The notes under the pieces are model-generated. The model searched no databases. It was not told the DNA's origin and was given only the letters and a program-made list of their open reading frames with translations. From Shewanella canadensis (GTDB taxonomy: Bacteria; Pseudomonadota; Gammaproteobacteria; Enterobacterales; Shewanellaceae): a DNA stretch of 64,000 bases. Where the stretch lies: positions 310,001-374,000 of the forward strand of contig NZ_RXNU01000002.1 of NCBI RefSeq assembly GCF_003966225.1, written 5' to 3'. Within the stretch, counting starts at the first letter, position 1. Each line of letters begins with the position of its first letter. The position numbers and the translations under genes are program-made. This document shows, in pieces, positions 34,210 through 43,003 of the stretch.

Positions 34210-34869
34210 ATGCTTTTTGCCAAAAATTCAACGACGCTCCCGGCCCTTTCTGATTCGACATCAGTCGCCGACATCTCTGTTATCAAAGGTGATAACCCGC
34301 TTATCTGGCCACTGCTCAGCTTACTACAGACCTCAAATAAGAGCTGGAAAGTCCATCACCTGGCATCCGAATTACAAAATAAAGGCTTGATGCAAGATCT
34401 CGATGAGGATCAACAAAAAGCCCTCTTCAAACGCAATTTTCTGTTGATGAACGCCCTGTTTGAGCTCCAGGCTATGCTATTGCCACAACACTGGCTCCAG
34501 GTTAAAGCGATGGAGATCCAAATATTTCGAATCATCCCCAGCAATTTAGATTCCAGCCTCAGAGAAGATGATGCACTAAGAGAGTATTACCTTAACTGGA
34601 TTAACTACGATACCTGTCCCAATATCATACAAGAGATGCTCGAGTCCTTCTGGAATAGATATGAAGATTATATCGGTACCAACCCAAACTTGATGCATAA
34701 GGGTCAGGCACTGGCCGTATTCGAGCTGGATATGAATGCTACGGACAGGGAGGTACGTCGCCAATGGCGTAAGCTGGCATTAAAGTGGCACCCTGACCGT
34801 CCCGATGGCGATGCGGCTCAATTCCGAAAAGTGTGTGAAGCCTGGCAAGCTTTAAGAGAGAAATATTAA
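34210..34869 (+). CDS. DnaJ-related protein with C-terminal J domain
   Basis: A 219-residue protein. The N-terminal two thirds match the pattern of the 'DNAJ-related' N-terminal domain found in gammaproteobacteria. The last ~50 residues are a J domain (LAVFELDMNATDREVRRQWRKLALKWHPDR, split) with the essential HPD tripeptide in WHPDRPDG. J domains stimulate DnaK ATPase, so this is a putative DnaK co-chaperone. It lacks the glycine-rich and zinc-finger regions of DnaJ itself. Confidence 0.85.
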   Translation: MLFAKNSTTLPALSDSTSVADISVIKGDNPLIWPLLSLLQTSNKSWKVHHLASELQNKGLMQDLDEDQQKALFKRNFLLMNALFELQAMLLPQHWLQVKAMEIQIFRIIPSNLDSSLREDDALREYYLNWINYDTCPNIIQEMLESFWNRYEDYIGTNPNLMHKGQALAVFELDMNATDREVRRQWRKLALKWHPDRPDGDAAQFRKVCEAWQALREKY

Positions 34870-35039
34870 AATCTCCCTAAAACCCCAACCTAAGTCACAT
34901 TAGTAGGCCTGTTTCCTGTTGTAAATTCAGTCATAATTAAGCTTAAGCTTCTATGCTAAATTTAGCTGAATTTTTCAGGCACCTTTGCAGGCTCTTGCGA
35001 TATTTAATCGAGCCGCAGGTCACTTTTGAGGACAAAAGA

Positions 35040-35702
35040 TTGATTAAACATATTGCACTAGCATTAACATTAGCCGTTGCACCATTGAGCAGCTTTGCCG
35101 CACAGTTTGTTGAAGGTAAGCATTTCACTCAAATTTCTGATAAAGCACCGAGTGCCCAACCTAAGCTTACTGAGTTTTACTCTTTTTATTGCCATAACTG
35201 CTTCAACATGGAGACCCAGTATCTTGGCGATATCAAAGCTAACTTAAATAAAAACGTGAAGTTTGATAGTAAGCACGTTGACTTTATGAATAGCGAAATT
35301 GGTACCGAAGTCATGCGTTCATTGGCCGTCATCCAGGAGCTGGATGCAGGTGATAAGATGACTCATGCTATGTTCGCCGCCATTCAGGGTGATGAAGGTG
35401 CCAATGGTCATGGCCATGATCACGACCATAGTGCTCATGAGAAGCCTGAGCTGAACAATCGAGATGATATCAAGAAAGTCTTTGCCAACAATGGTTTCGA
35501 TATCAATAAATATGATGCTATCGCCGACAGCAAAGCCGTGAACGACAAAATTGACTTGTGGCGCGTCCAGCAAAGAGAGTTTCGCATTCAAAGTGTTCCG
35601 GCATTTATCGTCAACGACAAATACGCCGTCAATATGGGACAGGTCCGTACTCTTGGCGAACTTATCGATCTGATTAACTACTTGGCCGTTGAGCATAAGT
35701 AA
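35040..35702 (+). CDS. dsbA: DsbA-like periplasmic thiol-disulfide oxidoreductase with histidine-rich insert
   Basis: A 220-residue exported thioredoxin-fold protein. The chosen start is TTG at 35040 with GAGGAC upstream; it gives a clean signal peptide (to FAA-QF). An ATG at 34953 would add 29 polar residues without a ribosome site. The active site is CHNC (C51-C54), not the CPHC of E. coli DsbA. The cis-proline loop is SVPAF. A loop at ~121-135 is histidine-rich (NGHGHDHDHSAH) and may bind metal. It probably introduces disulfides into exported proteins; its partner DsbB is not nearby. Confidence 0.88.
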   Translation: MIKHIALALTLAVAPLSSFAAQFVEGKHFTQISDKAPSAQPKLTEFYSFYCHNCFNMETQYLGDIKANLNKNVKFDSKHVDFMNSEIGTEVMRSLAVIQELDAGDKMTHAMFAAIQGDEGANGHGHDHDHSAHEKPELNNRDDIKKVFANNGFDINKYDAIADSKAVNDKIDLWRVQQREFRIQSVPAFIVNDKYAVNMGQVRTLGELIDLINYLAVEHK

Positions 35703-35714
35703 TACCAATCGGTA
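35703..35714. repeat. Solo TACCAATCGGTA element
   Basis: A 12-base near-palindrome immediately after the DsbA-like stop, flanked by AA/TAA. It equals the two ends of the MITE-like element (47489-47754, 62729-62995) joined with no interior. Confidence 0.7.
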
Positions 35715-35741
35715 TAAGATAAGTTTCAGCTCACTGAATGC

Positions 35742-35769
35742 AAAAAAGGCTCCCGAAGGAGCCTTTTTT
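35742..35769. terminator. Rho-independent terminator after the DsbA-like gene
   Basis: A6, then GGCTCC-CGAA-GGAGCC, then T6. It is symmetric, with A- and T-runs on both sides, so it can also serve the convergent glycosyltransferase gene. Confidence 0.92.
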
Positions 35770-35795
35770 ATGGGCGACCTTCACCGGCCTAGCCC

Positions 35796-36851
35796 TCACA
35801 AATGCTGGTTTAATGTTTGACGCCACTTTTCGAGTAATACCGGCCAACGCGCCGCCACTATCTGCCTTGCTTGACGACTCAAGCCCAGTGACGCATTCGA
35901 CTCTTTGTTGTCACCAAGCAGCGCTTCGGCGCGATCAATCAATTTATCGATCGCTTCAACGATTTTTTCAGGGGTCAGCTCGGCAAGCCTTATCAAGTCC
36001 CCGGTTCGATTCAGTCCCAATGATTCGATCTCCTCGAGCTGCTCATTGAGTCCGTCGACGCCACTGGTGATAATGGTTTTTCCCGCGGTTAAAGACTCCT
36101 GACAAGTCAGGCCAAAAGGTTCCCAGCGCGACGGGATCACCACGGCATCACATCCGCAGAGGAATTGGGGCACATCATGGACCTCACCGACAAAGCGCAC
36201 ATGAGGCAGGCTCGCCCATTTTGCCTCGAGCTCCTCTAACTCCTCTCCCCCGCCTGCTAACCTGAGTTCAACCTTTTCAGGTGAAAGTTGACTCATAGCT
36301 TCGAGCAGGAGATCAAACCCTTTCTGGGAATCGAAGCGTCCATAGGCACCGAGCACGACGGGCCTACCAATGGGCTTCGCTGTCAGCATCAAAAACGGGG
36401 TTACATCCTTTGCCTGTCCCATCACAATGAGCTTGTTCGGAGCCGTCAGACTTTCCCTTTTCATCCAATTGGCTTGTGCATCCGACACAGCCAACACTCG
36501 AGTCATTAAACGGTAACAGAGCTTCAGCATCAGCAAGAAACGCCAAGGCTTGGCGACTCTATGCTTAACGAAGCATTCACTGTAGTGGTGCTCTTGATAG
36601 AGAAGTGGCGTTCCGATGTTAGCCAGGCGAAGCAGACAGAGGCCGGGGAGGTTTCGCCAGGAGCCCGCAGCATGCAGGCAGATAATATCGGCCTTATAAC
36701 GACGGGGAAACCAGGAGTGTAAATTGAGGGAGAAAATTTTAAAGTCAAACGTCTGCTTCAGGTTTGATTCAGACAGGCTCTCGAGCGCCAACTTGACGCC
36801 ACCCAATTTATTGTCATCGATAAGATGGATCACTTGCGGTCGCAAAGGCAC
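35796..36851 (-). CDS. Glycosyltransferase family 4 (GT-B) protein
   Basis: A 351-residue GT-B enzyme. The C-terminal Rossmann half shows the usual motifs: VVLGAYGRFDSQKGFDLLLEA at ~170-190, LRLAGGGEE, HVRFVGEVHDV and the nucleotide-sugar E-x7-E region IPSRWEPFGLTCQESLTAG. The start is annotated at a GTG directly adjacent to GAGG, so a slightly later start is possible. It likely adds a sugar to a cell-surface glycan, but acceptor and donor are unknown. A CTAGATA array lies just upstream. Confidence 0.85.
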   Translation of the reverse strand: MPLRPQVIHLIDDNKLGGVKLALESLSESNLKQTFDFKIFSLNLHSWFPRRYKADIICLHAAGSWRNLPGLCLLRLANIGTPLLYQEHHYSECFVKHRVAKPWRFLLMLKLCYRLMTRVLAVSDAQANWMKRESLTAPNKLIVMGQAKDVTPFLMLTAKPIGRPVVLGAYGRFDSQKGFDLLLEAMSQLSPEKVELRLAGGGEELEELEAKWASLPHVRFVGEVHDVPQFLCGCDAVVIPSRWEPFGLTCQESLTAGKTIITSGVDGLNEQLEEIESLGLNRTGDLIRLAELTPEKIVEAIDKLIDRAEALLGDNKESNASLGLSRQARQIVAARWPVLLEKWRQTLNQHL

Positions 36852-36868
36852 CTCACAGACACTAAAGG

Positions 36869-36921
36869 CTAGATACTAGATACTAGATACTAGATACTAG
36901 ATACTAGATACTAGATACTAG
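36869..36921. repeat. Heptanucleotide CTAGATA tandem array
   Basis: About 7.5 perfect copies of CTAGATA directly upstream of the glycosyltransferase gene, in its promoter/leader region. It is phased in sevens like the 18.0-kb array. Copy-number change would alter promoter or leader spacing. Confidence 0.92.
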
Positions 36922-36963
36922 AGGAAATATAGCCTAATTAATCGCTTATCCACAGAGTGTAGA

Positions 36964-37500
36964 TCAATCTCGAATAAAATCTAATAGATGCAGACCCGCT
37001 AAGACAATATGCAGCGCAATGAAACCGATAAAGCTCTTAGCCAGGAAAATGTGGTAGCCGCGCCATAAAAGTGCATCCGGGGTTCCCTGCAAGCAGTACC
37101 AGAGCACGCCGGTAAAACCTACGCCAACGAACACCAGCATACCCAAACCCTCGATCCAGCTGAAGAGCCCGCTACCACCGGCAATGGGGATCTTTCCCTT
37201 GTATATTCCCACAATGTCTTTCTTTATCTGTGAGAAGTCGCCCCTCAGCCAAGGAAAGTACTGACGCCATCTCCCCTTCAAGCTATTAGAGAGCAGAAAG
37301 GTGAAAGAGATGATAGCCGTTATTAGCCCCAGATAAACATGGGTTAAATCCCAGAAGGAGGCGCTCGTTCTCAAGCTACGACCGATTAAAATCCAACCAC
37401 TGGTAATAATGAGGTAAGCCGATAAGATGATGATGAATAGGTGCTGAAGCTCATTTAACTTAGCGAATAACTTTGTAATTGCAGATACAGGCTTAGACAT
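36964..37500 (-). CDS. Cytochrome b561-type membrane protein
   Basis: A 178-residue protein with four hydrophobic helices and conserved histidines placed as haem ligands (LQHLFIIILSAY, DLTHVYLG, GYHIFLAKSFIG, ALHIVLAGLHLL). This suits a two-haem cytochrome b/b6-like subunit such as the gamma subunit of formate dehydrogenase. The ATG at 37500 follows a GAGG site; an ATG four codons earlier overlaps it. It probably passes electrons between quinone and a periplasmic partner. The hemG gene lies 98 bp upstream on the same strand. Confidence 0.8.
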   Translation of the reverse strand: MSKPVSAITKLFAKLNELQHLFIIILSAYLIITSGWILIGRSLRTSASFWDLTHVYLGLITAIISFTFLLSNSLKGRWRQYFPWLRGDFSQIKKDIVGIYKGKIPIAGGSGLFSWIEGLGMLVFVGVGFTGVLWYCLQGTPDALLWRGYHIFLAKSFIGFIALHIVLAGLHLLDFIRD

Positions 37501-37598
37501 ATGATGCCTCATAAATGAGCGAAATAGAATGTGATGAAGCTGATACCCGCGCAGCCCCTATTTAAAGGGCCCTAAATACTCTGGAGTTGGTCACTGAG

Positions 37599-38120
37599 TT
37601 AAAGTGCGTGAAACTCTTGAGCGTATGTCTCAACCTTAGTCCAGTCGGTATACTCAATCTTGGTGTTGGCATCGGTAGGACCTTTGGTGATCCACATGAT
37701 GAAGCGAATAATATTACGATCCATTGCACCGTAACCTTGATAATCAATATTACCGGCAACGACTTTCAGCAAAGTAGGACGCCAATCTGTTTTCTCGAGA
37801 AATGCCCTCGTATATGGGTTGGTCTCGACGGTATTTTTTGCAGGCTTACGCGCCACCAGATTAACCGAAAAGAAGCTGGTAACCTTCTGTTCCAACATAA
37901 CACGATTGTTAGAGATAAACTCATAAACGGATGGGTGGTGCTTACCGTTACGGATACTTGCACCTAAGATTACCTTGTCGAATACCACCAAATCGGGTAC
38001 GTCATCGATACTCGATGCCGTCACAGTATTTCCAACAGTCTCAAGTTGTTGCTTTAAATATTCACAGATTTTACGCGTCTGACCATGCACACTTGAGTAG
38101 ATAATTAAGATGTTGCTCAC
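37599..38120 (-). CDS. hemG: Menaquinone-dependent protoporphyrinogen IX oxidase HemG
   Basis: A 173-residue flavodoxin-like enzyme that oxidises protoporphyrinogen IX to protoporphyrin IX in haem synthesis, passing electrons to quinone. The FMN loop is IYSSVHGQTRKI near the N-terminus. The family insert and C-terminal blocks KPAKNTVETNPYTRAFL and MDRNIIRFIMWITKGPTD match HemG; E. coli HemG has 181 residues. The start GTG at 38120 has AGAGG just upstream; one two codons earlier is also open. Confidence 0.93.
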   Translation of the reverse strand: MSNILIIYSSVHGQTRKICEYLKQQLETVGNTVTASSIDDVPDLVVFDKVILGASIRNGKHHPSVYEFISNNRVMLEQKVTSFFSVNLVARKPAKNTVETNPYTRAFLEKTDWRPTLLKVVAGNIDYQGYGAMDRNIIRFIMWITKGPTDANTKIEYTDWTKVETYAQEFHAL

Positions 38121-38297
38121 CAGCACCTCTTGAAACTTGATAATAATTGACTGCTATAATAATAAGATAAATACCGCTTAATTTACATGAAACAGATCAC
38201 GGCAAACATTTGCAAAACCCGGGTTAATTTTACCTGCATCACAAATCCTTATTTCCATTCCCCCGGAAGCTAATCCGTTTGCCGACATAGAATGAAC

Positions 38298-38330
38298 AAC
38301 GGCCGCCTCAGTTACACTGAAACGGCCGTT
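38298..38330. terminator. Stem-loop at the end of the porin-imelysin-DUF1111 operon
   Basis: AACGGCCG...TCAGT-TAC-ACTGA...CGGCCGTT forms a long two-part hairpin about 32 bp past the DUF1111 stop. On the minus strand it is followed by GTTCATT, so a Rho-independent function is possible but the T-run is weak. Confidence 0.6.
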
Positions 38331-38361
38331 ATTTATCTGTTAAAAGTTGTTGCCGGGCGGT

Positions 38362-39981
38362 TTAGAGTGACATAAGAAACGCTATCACCTGCTCTCGCTC
38401 TGACTGGTTCAGCGCCATAAAGTCATCACGACTCTGCTCGCTCTCACCGCCATGCCATAAAATCGCCTCTTCGAGAGTGGCTGCACGACCATCATGGAGG
38501 AAGCCCGCCTGAGGGTTCACGGTTTGTGTCAGGCCTATTCCCCAAAGGGAGCGTGTACGCCATTCATTGCCATCGGCGAGAAAATCAGGACGCCCATCGG
38601 CTAAATCATCACCCATGTCATGGAGCAGCATGTCAGTGAATGGATAGATAGTCTGCCCCTTGAGCGCCTCAGCCATAGGTAAACCACCAATACTACCTGC
38701 TGACTTAGTCACGAAGCTCGCCTTGTGGCAACCGGTACAATTGAGCTGCTCGAACAAGCGAGCTCCCTCACGCACATCCAGGCTTTCAATATTGCGCCTC
38801 GCAGGTACCGCTAAGGTTTCGGCGTAGAAGACCACAGAATCACTAAACTCAGCGCTTGCCTCTGGTGCCCCGTTTTCATCTTCCCCGGTATCGGTGAAAC
38901 CGGTTCGGGTCAGATAACTGTCGTGCAGCGCCGTACCGACGATGCTCTCATCGGGAAACAGTGGGTTAGTAATTCCGATATCACCACGCAGTGCACCTAA
39001 AGATTGCACTCGTACACTGGGCGTATTGGCTTTCCAGCCAAAACGGCCTAAAGAGACCGGGTTGGGATCGCCGGCCTGAGCCTTTACCGCATCGAACACG
39101 AAGTTAGCCCGACCGGAGATCTTATCTCCATCGGCATCATCGATATCGACCAAGGCTAATATATCGGCCTCGGGAATAGCTTCCAGTAGGCCTAGTCCGA
39201 ATACCGGCATGCCATTTCGCCATCCCATCAAGACGTCATCTTGTAATAACTCAGATGTTACATTGGCACTGCTTAAGGTCTCACCCGGTGCATCATAAGG
39301 GTTTTCGACATCAAACAGGGGCTTTTTCAATGTGATACTAGTACCATCGGGATAGGTAACTTGCTTAGTCTCATAGGAGAGGTACACATCAGCCTGACCG
39401 CCAAATAGATTGTCTTCCCAATCGGGTCTGGCCTTCAATACACCACGATGAAACAGTTGACCGCCAAAATTTGGCACCCCGATGGGGGCACAATAGTTAT
39501 TTGCCTCGGTTCCTAAGGTACATGGTTCGGCGGGCACTTTACTGATCCGCAGAAATAACCCGGCCTCAGAGCCCAATTTAATGCGATCTTTACCGGCAGG
39601 AACCATAGGAGTCGAGTTTCTCCCGTCACGCTGATGACATGAATTACAGTCGGCATTATTAAATACCGGGCCTAAACCATCGAGATCCGGGTGTTCACTG
39701 TTCGGCGCTGTGGTAAATGCCGTCTCGAAGCTGAGATCTCCCTCTAAATGAAGCTCTAGGTTTGCATCAGACAGGTTAGGGGCCGGCGTCGAAAAGCCAT
39801 GACCCGACTCAGAGGCATCGAATGTGGTTGTCTCACCGCCACTGGCACTGATATCGGTATATGCCGGGTAGATTTTTTCATCCGGTTTAGGCTCAGGGGT
39901 ATCATCACCCGAACCACCACAGGCGCTCAAACCGATACATAGCGCAAAGGCTAAACCTGGGTATCTGTGTGTCATCATCAT
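38362..39981 (-). CDS. DUF1111 di-haem oxidoreductase lipoprotein
   Basis: A 539-residue lipoprotein (lipobox LSAC, lipid cysteine C21). It carries two CXXCH haem-c sites: CNSCH at about residue 117 and CTGCH at about 415. The family (DUF1111, 'di-haem oxidoreductase/putative peroxidase') commonly neighbours imelysin-family proteins in iron-regulated loci. It is the third gene after a porin and an imelysin gene that follow a Fur box, so it is probably made under iron limitation. The electron partner and substrate are unknown. Confidence 0.9.
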   Translation of the reverse strand: MMMTHRYPGLAFALCIGLSACGGSGDDTPEPKPDEKIYPAYTDISASGGETTTFDASESGHGFSTPAPNLSDANLELHLEGDLSFETAFTTAPNSEHPDLDGLGPVFNNADCNSCHQRDGRNSTPMVPAGKDRIKLGSEAGLFLRISKVPAEPCTLGTEANNYCAPIGVPNFGGQLFHRGVLKARPDWEDNLFGGQADVYLSYETKQVTYPDGTSITLKKPLFDVENPYDAPGETLSSANVTSELLQDDVLMGWRNGMPVFGLGLLEAIPEADILALVDIDDADGDKISGRANFVFDAVKAQAGDPNPVSLGRFGWKANTPSVRVQSLGALRGDIGITNPLFPDESIVGTALHDSYLTRTGFTDTGEDENGAPEASAEFSDSVVFYAETLAVPARRNIESLDVREGARLFEQLNCTGCHKASFVTKSAGSIGGLPMAEALKGQTIYPFTDMLLHDMGDDLADGRPDFLADGNEWRTRSLWGIGLTQTVNPQAGFLHDGRAATLEEAILWHGGESEQSRDDFMALNQSEREQVIAFLMSL

Positions 39982-40127
39982 TTTATCTCACACTGTTTTA
40001 CTGTTCCGGCGACGGCACCTCTATCCTGAGATAGCCACCACCAGTGAACAGGTATCCATAAGTAAAAGGGAGGCCGTTCCTATGCCCCCTTCAATTTACT
40101 GACTTAAAAGAGCTTATAAATCGGGAA

Positions 40128-41276
40128 TTACACTTTCCAATCGTTAAGCAAAGGCAATATGTCGGACTCTAAGCTGGTTTGCAGTTTAGATAAGGCATCG
40201 ATTGCGGTTTGAACCCTAACGCGGCCCTCAACATCTGATATTGCCTGACGGAAAGGCATGTTGTTTGTACCTGAGATGGCCTGAATTTTAATGATGGCAT
40301 CATCTATCTCGCTGCCAACACGAGCAGCTAATGTAGCATCGGCCGCTTTAACGAAATCGACAATCCCTTGCTTATCACTCGCGCCCGTTAACTCTCCCTG
40401 ATAGACGTTACGAACACCTACGATGTTATCGCTGAAATCTGTTAGCGAGTTCCAGGAATATTGAGATTCCACCTTGGAAGTGTCCGCAGCCTCTAACGAT
40501 ACGCCGAATGGATCGGCAATTTTGCCATTACCCACCTCATCGACGATAGCTATCATGCCATTCACTAACTCCTGGATCACACCGACCTGAGAGCTATAGA
40601 AGGTGTTACCGTCACTGCCCGGGTTCTTAACCAGTTCGCCATAGGCCTTGCCACTTTGTCCGTCATGACTGACCTGCCATGCATCATCGAGCACCTTAGT
40701 GTAATCACGGAACACTTCCGCTAAGCCCATCAGGTACTCATTTTCGGCAGTCGTTAAGTCGGCGATCGCTTTCTCATTGTCTGCGACACCGTCACCAAAC
40801 AATAGGTACTCCATGGTATGGAATCCCTGAACATCGTCGTTCCAACCCTTGATTGTATCGGCATCAAAACCTGAGTTGTTAGCCAGAACAGTGGTCAAAT
40901 CTGTAGTATTCAATGGCCAGCTATCTAAGTGTGGATCGATACCTAAAGAGTCAACCGGACCGAAGATATGCGACTCACCTTGCTCCCAAGGTTGACGCGC
41001 CGCTTTCCACGCCTCTTGAGCGGCAAGCAAGTTCGCCTGCGTCGGCGTGTTGACCAATGTCTGTGTGGCCAATAACAGCGACTCACCTTTCATCGCCAGA
41101 CTGGCATAACCACTGACTATCACGTCATCGGTCAGGTTTGTGATCATCTCAGTGGCCGCAAATGCAAACTTAGACTCATCGATCGGAGGGGTCGTATCGT
41201 CGCTGCCGGAACCACCGCAAGCCGCCAATGTAGAGATGAGTGCAAGTGCAATTGCCGAATATTTTAATGATTTCAT
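40128..41276 (-). CDS. Imelysin family (M75/IrpA-like) lipoprotein
   Basis: A 382-residue lipoprotein. The ATG at 41276 has GGAG 6 nt before it and gives a lipobox LAAC with C20; an ATG four codons earlier lacks a site. The family signature HxxE is present in FHTMEYLLFG, preceded by GPVDSLGIDPHLDSWPLN. Imelysin-type proteins are periplasmic, iron-regulated and thought to bind metal or haem rather than act as proteases. It lies between porin and DUF1111 genes with gaps of 62 and 146 bp. Confidence 0.9.
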   Translation of the reverse strand: MKSLKYSAIALALISTLAACGGSGSDDTTPPIDESKFAFAATEMITNLTDDVIVSGYASLAMKGESLLLATQTLVNTPTQANLLAAQEAWKAARQPWEQGESHIFGPVDSLGIDPHLDSWPLNTTDLTTVLANNSGFDADTIKGWNDDVQGFHTMEYLLFGDGVADNEKAIADLTTAENEYLMGLAEVFRDYTKVLDDAWQVSHDGQSGKAYGELVKNPGSDGNTFYSSQVGVIQELVNGMIAIVDEVGNGKIADPFGVSLEAADTSKVESQYSWNSLTDFSDNIVGVRNVYQGELTGASDKQGIVDFVKAADATLAARVGSEIDDAIIKIQAISGTNNMPFRQAISDVEGRVRVQTAIDALSKLQTSLESDILPLLNDWKV

Positions 41277-41338
41277 GTAAAGCTCCATTTTTACTTAATG
41301 TTGTACTTCATGTTTGATGCGCGATATGACCTTAAGGA

Positions 41339-42736
41339 TCACAGCGAGAATTGGTAACCGACACCCAGTGCGAAAAAGTTGGTATCGGGTATTGATGACA
41401 CGGCGACCTGCTGGCGCCCGAACTCGGCCTTCAGCACGATCTCGGGGATCGGAAAGTAGTTAACCCCGACACTGGTCCAGGTATTTTCGTATCGCTTGGT
41501 GGCAGTGCCGGTCTCGACTTCAGCCAAGGGGTTTGAATAATCAATATTGGCAAAAATGGTGATTGGCACTGGCGTGAATTGACCTAAGTCGACGCCGGCT
41601 TCGACAAAGAAGGCTTCCGATTTTGAACCTAATTGTGCGAAGTTACCGGGCTTTAAACCTGGGGTGGTTTTATTTGATTGGGTAATGGCATCGGCATCGC
41701 TGAGTGTGCCATTGAGATATTGGCCACGTAAGATCCAAGGACCTTGAACGAATGCGCCTGAGACGGCCAGAATGCTCACAGTACCATCACCGGACACCTT
41801 GTTACTCTTATGGCGATTACCTGTGGTATTGCCGTAGTAATATGCAACACCGACAGCGGAGCCGTTCTTAAAGTTTCCGTAATCGAGACGCAGGGCATAG
41901 GCCAGATCATCGGCATTCACATGCTCGAAGCGCTTTTGATGGCCAGATGCAACCCAGTCATAGGTTCTGAAGTATTCTGAATTGAGTCCGCTAACAACCT
42001 GTGCCTGATAGTGAAAATTAGCCACTTCACCAAATAGACCGACACCGGTTTCATTCCAGACCGCAGGCATCATAGCCGCTTCACTGCGATGACGAAGCAC
42101 GGTCAGGTACTGATCCGGTTTATGTAGAATACTCGACAGACCGATTGGCAGATGGATATTACCGAATTTAACTCCGAAGGCATCGCTGGGACGATATCTC
42201 AATTGAGCCTTCTCAATCATGACCTCACCACCGGCCTCGACCTCAGATTCGAACTCACCAAACTCATCGAAACCATCATATTCCAGGGCGGTACCTGTAC
42301 CACCGTGCTCATATTCGATCTCGACTTCCATATCCCACTCGTCGTTAAACTGATAGCCAAATTCAGTCACAATTCGCTCAAGATCGAAACGACCACGACG
42401 CTCTGGCGAAGTATCTTGCACATTTTCAAAATACTCAGCGCTGGTGTAGTTCATGCTGCCGTATGACTTGAACTTAAACTTACTGAATTTACTCTCAACA
42501 AGCTCCTGCTTGGCTGCAGTGACCACTAGGGCCTGCTTCTGCTGCTCTTGCTGCTGCAGTTTTTGCTGCGCGGCAAGTTCTGCCAGATCTCGCTTGAGCT
42601 TATTAAGCTCAGCTTCCTGCTTCGCGATCGCCTGTTCGAGCTGTTCAGGCTCGGCTGCCAAAACCTGTGTACTACTCAGGCCTGCAAGACTTAGCGTTGT
42701 GATAGATAGAGCCAGCAAACTTAACTTAAATTTCAT
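41339..42736 (-). CDS. Outer-membrane porin with N-terminal coiled coil
   Basis: A 465-residue exported protein with a signal peptide to about residue 28 (VLA-AEP). Residues ~29-70 are a Glu/Gln/Lys-rich coiled coil, as seen in phosphate-selective (OprP/O-type) porins. The rest is a 16-strand-type beta barrel ending GVGYQFSL. A Fur box lies 54 bp upstream of the ATG, and imelysin and DUF1111 genes follow, so it may admit an iron- or haem-related solute. The solute is not known. Confidence 0.87.
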   Translation of the reverse strand: MKFKLSLLALSITTLSLAGLSSTQVLAAEPEQLEQAIAKQEAELNKLKRDLAELAAQQKLQQQEQQKQALVVTAAKQELVESKFSKFKFKSYGSMNYTSAEYFENVQDTSPERRGRFDLERIVTEFGYQFNDEWDMEVEIEYEHGGTGTALEYDGFDEFGEFESEVEAGGEVMIEKAQLRYRPSDAFGVKFGNIHLPIGLSSILHKPDQYLTVLRHRSEAAMMPAVWNETGVGLFGEVANFHYQAQVVSGLNSEYFRTYDWVASGHQKRFEHVNADDLAYALRLDYGNFKNGSAVGVAYYYGNTTGNRHKSNKVSGDGTVSILAVSGAFVQGPWILRGQYLNGTLSDADAITQSNKTTPGLKPGNFAQLGSKSEAFFVEAGVDLGQFTPVPITIFANIDYSNPLAEVETGTATKRYENTWTSVGVNYFPIPEIVLKAEFGRQQVAVSSIPDTNFFALGVGYQFSL

Positions 42737-42789
42737 ATTGTTATCCGCACTGAATTAACAGTTCCCCCTAAATTTGCAGACAAATTAAA

Positions 42790-42808
42790 TCAAATGAGAA
42801 TCATTTGC
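42790..42808 (-). promoter_or_regulatory. Fur box upstream of the porin-imelysin-DUF1111 operon
   Basis: TCAAATGAGAATCATTTGC matches 13 of 19 positions of the GATAATGATAATCATTATC consensus, with the central AATGAGAATCATT nearly perfect. It lies about 54 bp before the porin ATG, where it would block the promoter when iron is plentiful. Confidence 0.75.
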
Positions 42809-42901
42809 ATTAAAATTTACAATAAGAATTACAGATTGGTTACATTTTTTGCAGCTAAATGGGATAAAAGCTGATAGGGGAGTTGTACAGATAATAAGCG
42901 T

Positions 42902-42924
42902 GTAGGAGCGGCTTTAGCCGCGAA
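42902..42924 (+). repeat. REP-like palindromic element
   Basis: Same 23-base sequence as at 14967 and 15030, here on the plus strand (GTAGGAGCGGCTTTAGCCGC then GAA), between the porin promoter and the SUMF1-type gene. Confidence 0.85.
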
Positions 42925-42962
42925 GGTTTCCGGCAGCAAGGAAGGAGTCAGACATTCCCCAC

Positions 42963-42985
42963 GTAGGAGCGGCTTCAGCCGCGAA
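42963..42985 (+). repeat. REP-like palindromic element
   Basis: One-base variant (GGCTTCAGCC) of the 23-base REP-like sequence, in direct orientation 61 bases after the previous copy and just past the stop of the SUMF1-type gene. Confidence 0.85.
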
Positions 42986-43003
42986 TGTCTTAAGGCATAA
43001 ACC

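Noticed and set aside
34953..35039. N-terminal extension of the DsbA-like protein from the ATG at 34953
   Set aside because: It would bury the signal peptide 29 residues in and has no ribosome site; the TTG at 35040 fits better.
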